From assembly GCF_048323755.1 (NCBI RefSeq), contig NZ_JBLWFS010000011.1:1-64000 (forward strand): 64,000 nucleotides of DNA, written 5' to 3'. Source of the DNA: Alkalihalobacterium sp048323755 (GTDB lineage: Bacteria; Bacillota; Bacilli; Bacillales; Bacillaceae_F). The stretch's first letter is position 1. Each line of letters starts with the position of its first letter. Below the pieces are notes generated by a model. It did not search any database and had not been told where the DNA came from. It saw only the letters and a list, made by a program, of their open reading frames with translations. The position numbers were made by a program, and so were the translations under genes. Of the stretch, positions 43,627 through 51,914 are shown one piece after another.

Positions 43627-44508
43627 ATGACTCTACCTGCTTGCCTGCTCGGGAAAACTGTTAGTTTAAATAACAATTCACACTATCTTATCAAGTATCA
43701 AGAACCTACAGACAAGGATAACCATGTCATTTTATTTGAAGAGGACCGCCCGAAAATTTATGCGCGTATATCTCACTCAGGGGAATTTTTACAATCTTTT
43801 TTCCTAAATAAGACACATGATGCAAATGCAGTACGCTGCCTAGAACAATGTAAGCAAATTGAAGCTGCCAGAACGAATAGTCCTCTTACCCAAGCTGATA
43901 TTAAAGATGCTTTAAATGATCAGGAACATGCTAAATTTCATAATAAAAATTTAGAAAAACTTCTTTCGGACGAACATTTACAAGATATTAAAAATTGTTG
44001 GCCTTCTCGTTTATTAACATCACAATCAACTAACAATAAGTCTTCTAACTCATTGATCCATTCCACACTCATAACAGCACTTTCTTTTGCGAATCCCAAA
44101 AAAGCGATCGACTTTTTACTGCTCCATCGTTATGACAAGTTTCTGGTCCACCTGATCAGCCAATTTGAGCAATCCCCATCATTAGTTTCAGATATCTTAA
44201 CCTATTATAATAATCACCAAGCCAATGATGACGCTGAAACTTTCCTAATACAGTTAGCAAAAAAATCTTCCCTATCTAATGTTGCATTTTTAAACTTTCT
44301 ATTAGATGAAAGTCGCAAACTAAATAAAGTAAACGTTAATTCCACTGTATTTAAGCAAGTGTTTACAACCATTTATCAACGTGGAAAAAGAAAATACGGA
44401 AAAGATGTTACGTCATGGCTGAGTTCCATAACTAATGAAAAGAGAAATCACTTAAAACAGGACATTCTACAATTAATTAAAGATAAGAAAGATAAAAAAA
44501 CTAGTTAA
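43627..44508 (+). CDS. Hypothetical protein
   Basis: A 293-residue soluble protein of unknown family. The first ~90 residues look like a small beta-rich domain (MTLPACLLGKTVSLNNNSHYLIKY...). A Ser/Asn-rich linker near residue 150 (SQSTNNKSSNS) is followed by a mostly helical C-terminal half and a very basic tail (IKDKKDKKTS). No signal peptide or membrane helix is evident. The ATG at 43627 follows AAAGGAAGG by 7 nt; an ATG nine codons upstream also has a usable site. The gene is monocistronic with its own terminator. Asn, Lys and Ser are higher than in neighbouring proteins. Confidence 0.6.
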   Translation: MTLPACLLGKTVSLNNNSHYLIKYQEPTDKDNHVILFEEDRPKIYARISHSGEFLQSFFLNKTHDANAVRCLEQCKQIEAARTNSPLTQADIKDALNDQEHAKFHNKNLEKLLSDEHLQDIKNCWPSRLLTSQSTNNKSSNSLIHSTLITALSFANPKKAIDFLLLHRYDKFLVHLISQFEQSPSLVSDILTYYNNHQANDDAETFLIQLAKKSSLSNVAFLNFLLDESRKLNKVNVNSTVFKQVFTTIYQRGKRKYGKDVTSWLSSITNEKRNHLKQDILQLIKDKKDKKTS

Positions 44509-44585
44509 TGTATAGTGAACGAAGCTAGTTATTACAACAATTGCATTATGTGAAGAATAGAAAGAGAAAAATAAATGAACACTAT

Positions 44586-44623
44586 TGACGCTAGGAAAAC
44601 CATTTAGTCCTAGCGTTTTTTCT
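44586..44623 (+). terminator. Rho-independent terminator
   Basis: ACGCTAGGA pairs with TCCTAGCGT around an 11-nt loop and is followed by TTTTTT. Confidence 0.88.
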
Positions 44624-44704
44624 ACTCTCTGCTTTAATTTTTCTAGTCAGTCATTTGTAAGGTTTCTTCTAGAACGGAACTTTAGCCACCCCTCAAAATG
44701 CTCA

Positions 44705-44754
44705 TTGACCTTTCAGGAAAATCCTTCCTATAATATAAAACGTAATGATTACTA
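44705..44754 (+). promoter_or_regulatory. Promoter with Zur box for the zinc-chaperone-like lipoprotein
   Basis: TTGACC (44705-44710), an 18-bp spacer and TATAAT (44729-44734) form a sigma-A promoter. CGTAATGATTACTA (44741-44754), flanked by AAAA and TTTA, differs from the Bacillus Zur box core CGTAATNATTACGA at one base. It lies right at the expected transcription start, where a zinc-loaded repressor would block initiation. Confidence 0.75.
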
Positions 44755-44781
44755 TTTATAAAAAGGGGGATCACTTTACAG

Positions 44782-46110
44782 ATGAAAAGCTATTTACGTA
44801 ACTCAAAGGTGCTTGTTAGTCTATTACTAACGGTCACTATCTTGCTTATTGTAGGTTGTAGTTCAAATTCAACATCAACAACAAACGAAGAAACTGCTTC
44901 AAACGAGAGTATGTCCGAGGATCTTACATCTGAAAATGAAGAAGAAGAGGAACCTACAGAAGAAAACGAAGAGCACAGTAAATTAAATGAGAAAAACGGA
45001 ACACGCATTGCCGTTAGCTATGAAGAAGGTGTCATCATTTTAGACGGAAACTTTCAAATCATTGACACTCTAGAAACCGACACTAGTGCTATGGGTCTTG
45101 CAGCTGACAATCGTCACGTGTTTCTGAACAACCGCGAAGAAGGGATATTAAAGCTTCTAGATTTAGGTGTATGGGCTGAAAGCCATGGTGATCATGGGCA
45201 TACATATGTAGATCCACCTGTTGTATCAGACTATGAAATACATGGGGAAAAGCCAACACACATCGTTACACATAGTGGAAAAACAGCAATCTTCTATGAT
45301 GGTGATGGTCAAGTAGAGGTTTATCCAAATAAAAGTTTAAAAACCAATAAAAAGCCAGATCCTATCTTTACGGTCCCTGGTATAGGACACCACGGGGTTG
45401 CAGTACCTTTATCAAATGGAAATTATGCTGTTTCATATACAGATGAGGAAGATCCACAGCCACTTCCAGAAGGTATTGTTATTTATGATGATGAAGGAGA
45501 AGAAGTATCCCGATATGCATCTTGTCCTCGCCTTCATGGTGAAGCTTCTCATGGGTCTAAAGAAAAAGAAATCGTTGCCTTCGGTTGTGAAGGGCAAGTT
45601 CTTTTATACCTTCCGCACACAGATGAAGCGATAGAAGTTTCCTTACCTGATGAAGAGGCACGAGTTGGAACGATTAAGAGTCATAATGCTAGTGGTTATT
45701 TTCTAGCAAACTACAGCAGTAAAGAAAAACCAGAGCTCGGGTCAAATGTTAGTGTAATTGGCATTGATGAAAAATCCCTTAAAACTGTCGATATCTCCAC
45801 ACCTTATATAAGCTCAATGGCCGTTAATGCGGTGGGAGAAGGGTTTGTCCTAGGCATAAACGGAACCCTATATCAACTCGACTTAGCAAGTGGAACGATT
45901 ACATCTGAACTTCAGGTTATTGATCCATTTGAATTAGCTGAAGGGCACGGACATGATCATGTGTACCCTAGTCTAGCATTAGTGAATGACCAAGTCGTTA
46001 TTACTGATCCAGATAATAACACACTGATACTTGTCCACGATGACCACGTGGATACAGTATTAACTTTAGACGTACAACCAACAGGTATTATATCAGTCAC
46101 TGCATTTTAA
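44782..46110 (+). CDS. Zinc metallochaperone AztD-like lipoprotein
   Basis: A 442-residue lipoprotein. The signal peptide ends in LLIVGC with lipobox Cys26, followed by a long Ser/Glu-rich acidic linker (to about residue 68) and a beta-propeller-like body. Histidine clusters HGDHGH (135-140), GIGHHGV (about 203), RLHGEASHG (about 250) and EGHGHDHVY (about 397) resemble the zinc sites of AztD, a periplasmic chaperone that passes zinc to an AztC/ZnuA binding protein. AztD is best known from Gram-negative bacteria; a lipid-anchored version would suit a monoderm. The Zur box in its promoter independently supports a role in zinc starvation. No zinc ABC importer genes are adjacent. Confidence 0.78.
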   Translation: MKSYLRNSKVLVSLLLTVTILLIVGCSSNSTSTTNEETASNESMSEDLTSENEEEEEPTEENEEHSKLNEKNGTRIAVSYEEGVIILDGNFQIIDTLETDTSAMGLAADNRHVFLNNREEGILKLLDLGVWAESHGDHGHTYVDPPVVSDYEIHGEKPTHIVTHSGKTAIFYDGDGQVEVYPNKSLKTNKKPDPIFTVPGIGHHGVAVPLSNGNYAVSYTDEEDPQPLPEGIVIYDDEGEEVSRYASCPRLHGEASHGSKEKEIVAFGCEGQVLLYLPHTDEAIEVSLPDEEARVGTIKSHNASGYFLANYSSKEKPELGSNVSVIGIDEKSLKTVDISTPYISSMAVNAVGEGFVLGINGTLYQLDLASGTITSELQVIDPFELAEGHGHDHVYPSLALVNDQVVITDPDNNTLILVHDDHVDTVLTLDVQPTGIISVTAF

Positions 46111-46140
46111 TCAGTGTTAAGATTAACGTTCAGGCCTATC

Positions 46141-46189
46141 AAAAATCTTCTAGGACCAAATCTAAAATTTTGGTCCTAGAAGATTTTTT
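46141..46189. terminator. Bidirectional terminator
   Basis: AAAATCTTCTAGGACCAAA pairs with TTTGGTCCTAGAAGATTTT around a short AT loop, with T-runs on both strands. It separates the convergent lipoprotein and enoyl-CoA hydratase genes. Confidence 0.88.
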
Positions 46190-46260
46190 GGTTCAATTAA
46201 AGCTCTTTTATATACATTATAGTATAAGTACGTTCCTCACCAAATTTATTGGAGGATTTA

Positions 46261-47049
46261 CTATTCCCCTTGGAACACGGGCTTTCTTTTCTCAGCAAAA
46301 GCTTGAACCCCTTCCTGAACATCTTTGGTTCCAAAACATTGTTTAATAAAGGCGTACTCTTGTTTTAGAATTGATGTAAGATCGGTATCAGGGCTTGCAG
46401 CAAGCAATCTTTTAGAAAGCGTCATTGCAACCGGCGGTCCTGCCGCTAATTCCCTGGCAAAGTTCATCACCTGTTCCTGAAATTCTTCATCATGGAATAT
46501 TCCGTTCACTAATCCAATTCGTTCTGCTTCCTCAGGGTAAATATCCCGACCGGTTAAGATCAATTCGGCAGCCTTTGCCTGACCGACCAACCGTGGTAAA
46601 AAATAACTCATTCCCGCATCAGGGCTGAGACCGCGGCGAATGTACCCAGCTGTTACCCTTGCATCTGCAGAGATAAAGCGGATGTCACAAGCAAGAGCTA
46701 GCGCGAGTCCTGCACCAGCCGCAATCCCATTGATTGCAGCAATAACTGGCTTATCACAATGAACAATCCCCAACGCTTGGTGACCAACCCAACCCAATTC
46801 ATCTAATTTTTCATGACGAGATTGATCGTCTGGATTTCTCTTCGCATATTCAGTCAAATCAAGACCTGCACAAAATCCTCGTCCACTGCCGGTAATGACA
46901 ATGACACGGACTTCATCGTCAGCAGAAGCCTCTGAAACTGCCTCGATAATCTCATTACTAAGTGTATCATTTACGGCATTAAGACGCTCCGGTCTGTTAA
47001 GTGTTAGTGTACGGACCCCATCTTTGGTTTCGATAATAATATGTTCCAT
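46261..47049 (-). CDS. Enoyl-CoA hydratase/isomerase family protein
   Basis: A 262-residue crotonase-fold enzyme. NRPERLNAVN, GRGFCAGLDL (oxyanion hole) and PVIAAINGIAAGAGLALALACDIRF are family signatures. The usual catalytic Glu positions are not kept: the sequence reads GLSPDAGMSYFLPRLVG with Asp144, which resembles PaaG-type 2-(1,2-epoxy-phenylacetyl)-CoA or enoyl-CoA isomerases more than classical hydratases. Isomerisation is therefore at least as likely as hydration. The start is the ATG at 47049 behind GAGGAGG; an upstream in-frame ATG lacks a good site. It is monocistronic. Confidence 0.85.
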   Translation of the reverse strand: MEHIIIETKDGVRTLTLNRPERLNAVNDTLSNEIIEAVSEASADDEVRVIVITGSGRGFCAGLDLTEYAKRNPDDQSRHEKLDELGWVGHQALGIVHCDKPVIAAINGIAAGAGLALALACDIRFISADARVTAGYIRRGLSPDAGMSYFLPRLVGQAKAAELILTGRDIYPEEAERIGLVNGIFHDEEFQEQVMNFARELAAGPPVAMTLSKRLLAASPDTDLTSILKQEYAFIKQCFGTKDVQEGVQAFAEKRKPVFQGE

Positions 47050-47204
47050 CTTTAATTCCTCCTCAATAATTTGTTTTTCTTTCACTTCATATCATTTATT
47101 AATTATTCTGACTATTTTAGTATAACACTTTTCTCAATTACTTGTCACAATTTACTAGATTAAAGATTTGTTTAGATTGAATAGGCTGTTTTATATTCAA
47201 AAGA

Positions 47205-47298
47205 TTCACGCTAAAGCGTGAAGAACCAAGCTTTCGCTTGGCTACGGTCCAATAGCTAAAAAGCCTGACCCTAGTATACTCAACTTTGGATCAGGCCC
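47205..47298 (-). terminator. Terminator of the ABC-F operon, with two extra hairpins
   Basis: On the minus strand GGCCTGATCC (47299-47290) pairs with GGGTCAGGC and is followed by TTTTT, which ends the operon at 47331-50019. Beyond it lie two further small stems, CCAAGC/GCTTGG (47228-47243) and TCACGC/GCGTGA (47207-47222). These could be a repeat remnant and have no obvious role. Confidence 0.7.
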
Positions 47299-47330
47299 CT
47301 TCTTATTAATAATAGTTTGTTTGAACCGAA

Positions 47331-48101
47331 TTAATCCCAAACCCTATCTAACGTTGATTGAAAAAATTGGTCTAACGCTTCTGTATAGTTCTCTCTATCT
47401 TCTTCTAGCGCTTTTACATATTCACTCAGTTGAACCATTCGTTCAGCCACATATTCTTGTGTTGCAATCAATTCTTCTCTTTTTACTTCTTCAACTTTTT
47501 TTAATTTGTTCGCCAATAACTCATCTATTTCAGATCGAAGTGGACTTGGAGTTAGTACCCCATCAATAAAATGTTGAAGCTCATTTGGCGGAATGGAATG
47601 ATATTTCTCAATCCAACTGCAGGCTAATAAGGGTTTTACAACATTTAAGACGAGCTTAACGTTAGCGTTTGGGCTGTTAAACGCTCCTTTCGCATTACGT
47701 TTTGCCATATTAAGATAATGATACAAGCAGGTCTTAGCGGAAAACGTACTACGTGAAAGCAAACGCAGTTCATTCACAATTGCGTCCTTTTCATAATAGA
47801 CGATGCTAGATTGTAACCACTCCAACAGCGTTGGGTTGGACTTGTTCAATAAAACTAATGCTTTTCTTAGATCCCAACCGACCATATCTAGTTCCTTCGT
47901 TACGGGGATTTCCAATACCTCTCGCTTTTGCTCAATCGATAGATACCAGTTTTTCGGACGGATATAGATAAAGCGTACATCATAATCACTGTCTTCAGAA
48001 GCCGTCCCCCACGCTCTACTTCCTGCTTCACACGCATAAATAATTTTCACATGATGTGCAGCTTCCATTTCTGAAAGAATGTTTTTGATTTTTTCTTTCA
48101 T
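47331..48101 (-). CDS. Nucleotidyltransferase (RlaP/YcgL family)
   Basis: A 256-residue protein of the DNA-polymerase-beta nucleotidyltransferase superfamily, in the group often called RlaP or YcgL. The core is GSRAWGTASEDSDYDVRFIYI: Gly27-Ser28 and the metal-binding Asp39 and Asp41. A long helical C-terminal region follows. Family members are proposed to act in RNA repair or RNA modification, but the substrate is unknown. The ATG is 10 bp after the stop of the ABC-F gene, behind CGGGGG, so both are in one operon. Confidence 0.82.
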   Translation of the reverse strand: MKEKIKNILSEMEAAHHVKIIYACEAGSRAWGTASEDSDYDVRFIYIRPKNWYLSIEQKREVLEIPVTKELDMVGWDLRKALVLLNKSNPTLLEWLQSSIVYYEKDAIVNELRLLSRSTFSAKTCLYHYLNMAKRNAKGAFNSPNANVKLVLNVVKPLLACSWIEKYHSIPPNELQHFIDGVLTPSPLRSEIDELLANKLKKVEEVKREELIATQEYVAERMVQLSEYVKALEEDRENYTEALDQFFQSTLDRVWD

Positions 48102-48111
48102 TTAACCCCCG

Positions 48112-50019
48112 TTATTTTTGGCCTTCGATTTCCTCAACTAATAGGGAAAGTTCTTCCCACCGTTCCATCGCTTGTTCCAACTCTTCTTCTGTAAGTTTCT
48201 GTTCTTTCATTAATTCATTAATTTTTCCATAATCACTGCCTGCAGCCACAATGTCCGCTTCAATTTGTTCGATTTTTAATTCCAGCTTTGAAATGCGCTC
48301 CTCGATGGTATTCCAATCTTGTTGGTCTTTATACGAAAGCTTCTTTCGCTGTTCCTTCTTTTTCGGTTGCTCATTCGTTTCTTGCACTTTCGCTTTTCTT
48401 TCTTGAAGTTCTAGTTCTTTTTCCAGTCTCTTGTCTTCCATATATTCCGAATAAGAACCTTGGTAACGGCTAATTAAACCGTTCCCTTCAAAGACAAGCA
48501 AATGGTCGACTACACGATCCAAGAAATAACGGTCATGGGAGACCGTTAATACGACTCCAGGAAATTGATCGAGATAATCCTCTAATACACTCAACGTTTG
48601 TGTATCAAGGTCGTTCGTCGGCTCATCGAGAAATAAAACATTCGGCTCTTCCATCAGGACACGAAGTAAATAAAGGCGGCGGCGTTCGCCTCCAGACAAT
48701 CTGCGAATATACGTCCATTGCATCGCCCGAGGAAACAAGAATCGTTCTAACATTTGTTCGGCGGTAATGATTTGATTATCGACCGTCCGAACGATTTCGG
48801 CACCTTCTTTGATGTAATCAATCACTCGTAAATTTCCATCAAGCTCTTCATCATCTTGAGTATAATAGGCGATTTTTACCGTTTCACCGACTTCAATCTC
48901 ACCTTCACTCGGTTCAAGTCTACCCGCTAAAATATTTAATAACGTAGATTTCCCTGTTCCGTTTGGCCCAATAATTCCTAACCTTTCTCCTGGAACAATT
49001 AAATAATTTAAATGGTTAAATAGCTTGTGTTCACCGTAAGACTTCGAAAGATCTTTTACTTCGATTACCTTTTTTCCCAGTCGAGTGGAGCCGATCGCAA
49101 AATCAACGTCACCTTTTTGTGTAGGGCCTTTTTGATCTCTTAAATCCTCGACTCGCTGGATCCGGGCCTTTTGTTTGGTCGTTCGTGCTTTAGCCCCTCG
49201 TTGTAACCAGGCTAGCTCCCGTCGTAATAAGTTTTGACGTTTCGTTTCACTTTGTTCAGCAAGCGCTTCTCGTTCAGCTTTTTTTTCAAGGAACGCTTCG
49301 TAATTGCCTTCATACGTATAAAGTTGTCCTTGATCTAATTCATAAATACGATTGGTTACTCGGTTAAGAAAATACCGATCATGTGTTACCATTATGAGCG
49401 ACCCTTTATACTGAGCTAGATAGCTTTCTAACCATTCAATCGTCTCATTGTCTAAATGGTTCGTCGGCTCATCTAATATTAGTAAATCAGCAGGTTGAAT
49501 TAACGCTTTCGCAATCGCTACACGTTTCTTTTGACCACCAGATAGATACTTTACTTTTTTCGTAAAATCAGTAATCCCAAGACGAGTCAGTATCGTTTTT
49601 GCAACGGTGTTGGCCTCCCACGCCTCACACTCATCCATCTTCGCTTGAATTTTTAAAAGACGTTCTTGATGTTGATTGCTTTCTGGTTGGTTTTGAAGTT
49701 CATGCAGGGCTTGCTCATATTCCCGCATCACTTTCATAATCAGCGAGTCGCCGTAATAAATTTGTTCTAAGGTTGTTAGATTGTCGTCTAAATCCGGTTG
49801 TTGCGGAAGATATTCAATTTGAAGCTGGTTGGAATGAGTGATCTTCCCCTCTTCCATCCCTTCTTCTTTGGAGATTACTTTTAATAATGTTGATTTCCCC
49901 GTTCCGTTAACACCAATTAGACCAATTCGTTCCCGTTCGCCAATCGCAAATGAAATATGATCGAATAAAACTTTCTCACCGAATGATTTATATAAATTTT
50001 CTATTGTAAAAATACTCAT
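48112..50019 (-). CDS. yfmR: ABC-F family ATPase (Uup/YfmR type)
   Basis: A 635-residue twin-ATPase protein without membrane segments. Walker A motifs are GVNGTGKST (about 36) and GPNGTGKST (about 350). Signatures are LSGGQKKR and LSGGERRR, and Walker B motifs are LLILDEPTNHLD and VLFLDEPTNDLD. A charged interdomain linker and a C-terminal coiled coil (about 550-635) match Uup/YfmR. Such proteins bind the ribosomal E site and relieve stalling; YfmR acts with EF-P at difficult sequences in B. subtilis. The gene leads a two-gene operon with the nucleotidyltransferase. The ribosome binding site is AAGGA. Confidence 0.9.
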   Translation of the reverse strand: MSIFTIENLYKSFGEKVLFDHISFAIGERERIGLIGVNGTGKSTLLKVISKEEGMEEGKITHSNQLQIEYLPQQPDLDDNLTTLEQIYYGDSLIMKVMREYEQALHELQNQPESNQHQERLLKIQAKMDECEAWEANTVAKTILTRLGITDFTKKVKYLSGGQKKRVAIAKALIQPADLLILDEPTNHLDNETIEWLESYLAQYKGSLIMVTHDRYFLNRVTNRIYELDQGQLYTYEGNYEAFLEKKAEREALAEQSETKRQNLLRRELAWLQRGAKARTTKQKARIQRVEDLRDQKGPTQKGDVDFAIGSTRLGKKVIEVKDLSKSYGEHKLFNHLNYLIVPGERLGIIGPNGTGKSTLLNILAGRLEPSEGEIEVGETVKIAYYTQDDEELDGNLRVIDYIKEGAEIVRTVDNQIITAEQMLERFLFPRAMQWTYIRRLSGGERRRLYLLRVLMEEPNVLFLDEPTNDLDTQTLSVLEDYLDQFPGVVLTVSHDRYFLDRVVDHLLVFEGNGLISRYQGSYSEYMEDKRLEKELELQERKAKVQETNEQPKKKEQRKKLSYKDQQDWNTIEERISKLELKIEQIEADIVAAGSDYGKINELMKEQKLTEEELEQAMERWEELSLLVEEIEGQK

Positions 50020-50300
50020 CTTCTCAATCCTTACGTTTCATATTGTTTCTTCTATTTTAAATGAAAAAAAGAAGATGTGCTAAGAAAAGTGTAAGACGCA
50101 TGATTATCGTATTGTACTAGTGGTGTTAAAACAAGCGGCCTGATCTGGTTGTGTTTCACCGTACAAAAAGCCCTCGAGCAAATTAATCCTGCATATACTC
50201 TGAGAAGTGAAAGTCCCCATTTAACGGCATATAGTCGACTCCAGCCCACCGATTGAGTTAACAGCTCTAGCCTGAAGAGCATCTATTTGACTACTTGTAC

Positions 50301-50493
50301 CTATTTGGCGGACTGAGAGGACCTTATTTTAATAAAAATCACCATATTTAGGCATTTGGTGGACTTAGAGGACCCTATTTGCTTAAATTTATTCAAAAAC
50401 AACACGAAAAGTAGTAAATAAGAGCCTCTGAGTCCTTTAAATTAAAAAAAGAGCCATTTTTATAGATATAAGGGCCTGTGAGTCCGCTCATTT
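50301..50493. repeat. Dispersed nested palindromic repeat, copy 2
   Basis: An outer pair, GCGGACTGAGAGGACCTTAT (50308) against AAGGGCCTGTGAGTCCGC (50470-50487), encloses an inner pair, GGACTTAGAGGACCCTATTT (50360) against AAATAAGAGCCTCTGAGTCC (50416-50435). The 3' part aligns with copy 1 at 26537-26678. There is no coding capacity. The flanking parts of this 598-bp gap (50020-50300 and 50494-50617) show no gene or site that I can support. Confidence 0.65.
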
Positions 50494-50617
50494 CGTGTGC
50501 CACCCGTTAACATGCACCATCCACTCGTCTCCCACATTGCTGCTAGATACAAAAAACGAAATACGCCAAGTTTATCAACGACAAACACTAAACGACCTGG
50601 TCTTAGAACGCGTTTGG

Positions 50618-51520
50618 TTAAGGCACTTCATGGCCAAGGGATGACTCCCAGACTTCAAACCACTGTTGTCTTGTTAACTTTATATCTAATGCTTCTACCG
50701 AACGTTCCATTCTTTCTAAATTCCCTGTTCCGATTATAGGTACGATCTTGGCCGGATGTTGCAGCAACCAAGCTAACATGAGTTGATCAATAGAAGCTCC
50801 ATTAAGCTCATCTCTCAATTTGGTTAACGTTTTACGAACTCGAACCGACTGGTGATCTTCTCCAGTGAAAACTCGACCGCCCGCTAACGGTGACCACGCC
50901 ATCGGTGACATTCTTCTTTCTAAGCATTGGTCAATCGACCCATCAAGAAATGGACTTGTATGTAAAACAGACAGTTCAATCTGGTTGGTCACTAATGAAA
51001 ACGGTAAATAGGAATCAAGCATCGCAACTTGAGATGGGGTAAAATTTGAAACACCAAATGCTCGCACTTTTCCGTCAGCCTTTAATTGAATAAAAGCATC
51101 TGCTACTTCACTAGGATCCATATATGGGTCCGGACGATGAATTAACAGCACGTCGATATAATCTGTAGCAAGATTGGTTAACGATTGATTGACAGACTTA
51201 ATAATATGTTCTTTACTCGTATCATAATGCTTAATGTAGTGGTCTGGATGCTTTTTTGACAAAAGCTTAATCCCACATTTTGTAACAATTTCTATCTTAG
51301 AACGTAAACTAGGCTCGAGCTTTAATACCTCACCAAAGCGTTCTTCACATGTATAATCACCGTATATGTCAGCATGATCGAACGTAGTTAATCCTTTCTC
51401 CATACAAGCACGGGTTAAATGCAGAAGCTCTTTTGTCGTTAAGTTCCAATCATTTAACCTCCAATGCCCATGAACAATTCTTGAGAAAGATAAATCCGCT
51501 CCAATTGTAATTCTATCCAT
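50618..51520 (-). CDS. Aldo/keto reductase (YdhF type)
   Basis: A 300-residue NADPH-dependent oxidoreductase with the AKR (TIM barrel) signature. The catalytic tetrad is Asp48 and Tyr53 (FDHADIYG), Lys81 (VTKCGIK) and His128 (LIHRPDP). The cofactor-binding end is PIIGTGNLERMERSVEAL. It resembles E. coli YdhF; the physiological substrate is unknown. The ATG at 51520 follows AAGGAG by 8 nt; a GTG three codons upstream is too close to that site. It is monocistronic. Confidence 0.87.
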   Translation of the reverse strand: MDRITIGADLSFSRIVHGHWRLNDWNLTTKELLHLTRACMEKGLTTFDHADIYGDYTCEERFGEVLKLEPSLRSKIEIVTKCGIKLLSKKHPDHYIKHYDTSKEHIIKSVNQSLTNLATDYIDVLLIHRPDPYMDPSEVADAFIQLKADGKVRAFGVSNFTPSQVAMLDSYLPFSLVTNQIELSVLHTSPFLDGSIDQCLERRMSPMAWSPLAGGRVFTGEDHQSVRVRKTLTKLRDELNGASIDQLMLAWLLQHPAKIVPIIGTGNLERMERSVEALDIKLTRQQWFEVWESSLGHEVP

Positions 51521-51767
51521 TCTGTTCACTCCTTGTTAGTACAACTACCACTAATTTATTTTTCTGCCTTAGTATCTCACATCTACTCCACTTTTACATA
51601 AAATAATGTTGAATCTCTAACTGATATCTGCTTCTTCTAGCCTATTCTAATAAAAGCTAGTAATCTCATTTTCCTATTTTTTAGTTTGCTAGTTTAATAA
51701 TTAGAAAATTGGAAATACTATTAGTGAAACAAAATTCTTGTTATTTATTAAAGGGAGGAATACCAAG

Positions 51768-51848
51768 ATGAGTTTATATGAGTATATTGAAACGATTAAT
51801 GAAATGTTAGAAGATGCGAAAAAGGAAACGAATGAAGAAACATCATAA
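51768..51848 (+). CDS. Small acidic helical peptide (26 aa)
   Basis: An ATG at 51768 preceded by AAGGGAGGA (7 nt upstream) opens a 26-codon frame, MSLYEYIETINEMLEDAKKE followed by TNEETS, with a strong terminator 18 bp after the stop. The peptide is acidic and helical. The excellent ribosome binding site and terminator argue for a real gene. I recognise no family. It is divergent from the aldo/keto reductase gene and convergent with the sigma-54-dependent regulator. Confidence 0.55.
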   Translation: MSLYEYIETINEMLEDAKKETNEETS

Positions 51849-51865
51849 TAATGATTAATAAATAC

Positions 51866-51906
51866 AAAAAAAGAGTTCGAATTTTAATGTTCGAGCTCTT
51901 TTTTTA
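51866..51906. terminator. Bidirectional terminator
   Basis: AAAAAAGAGTTCGA pairs with TCGAGCTCTTTTTT (one G-U pair) between the convergent 26-aa gene and the regulator gene. Confidence 0.88.
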
Positions 51907-51914
51907 TGCGCCTG

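Noticed and set aside
50052..50282. 76-codon minus-strand frame in the gap upstream of the ABC-F gene
   Set aside because: It has no ribosome binding site and a composition unlike a protein, and it lies next to the palindromic repeat. I see no support for a gene.
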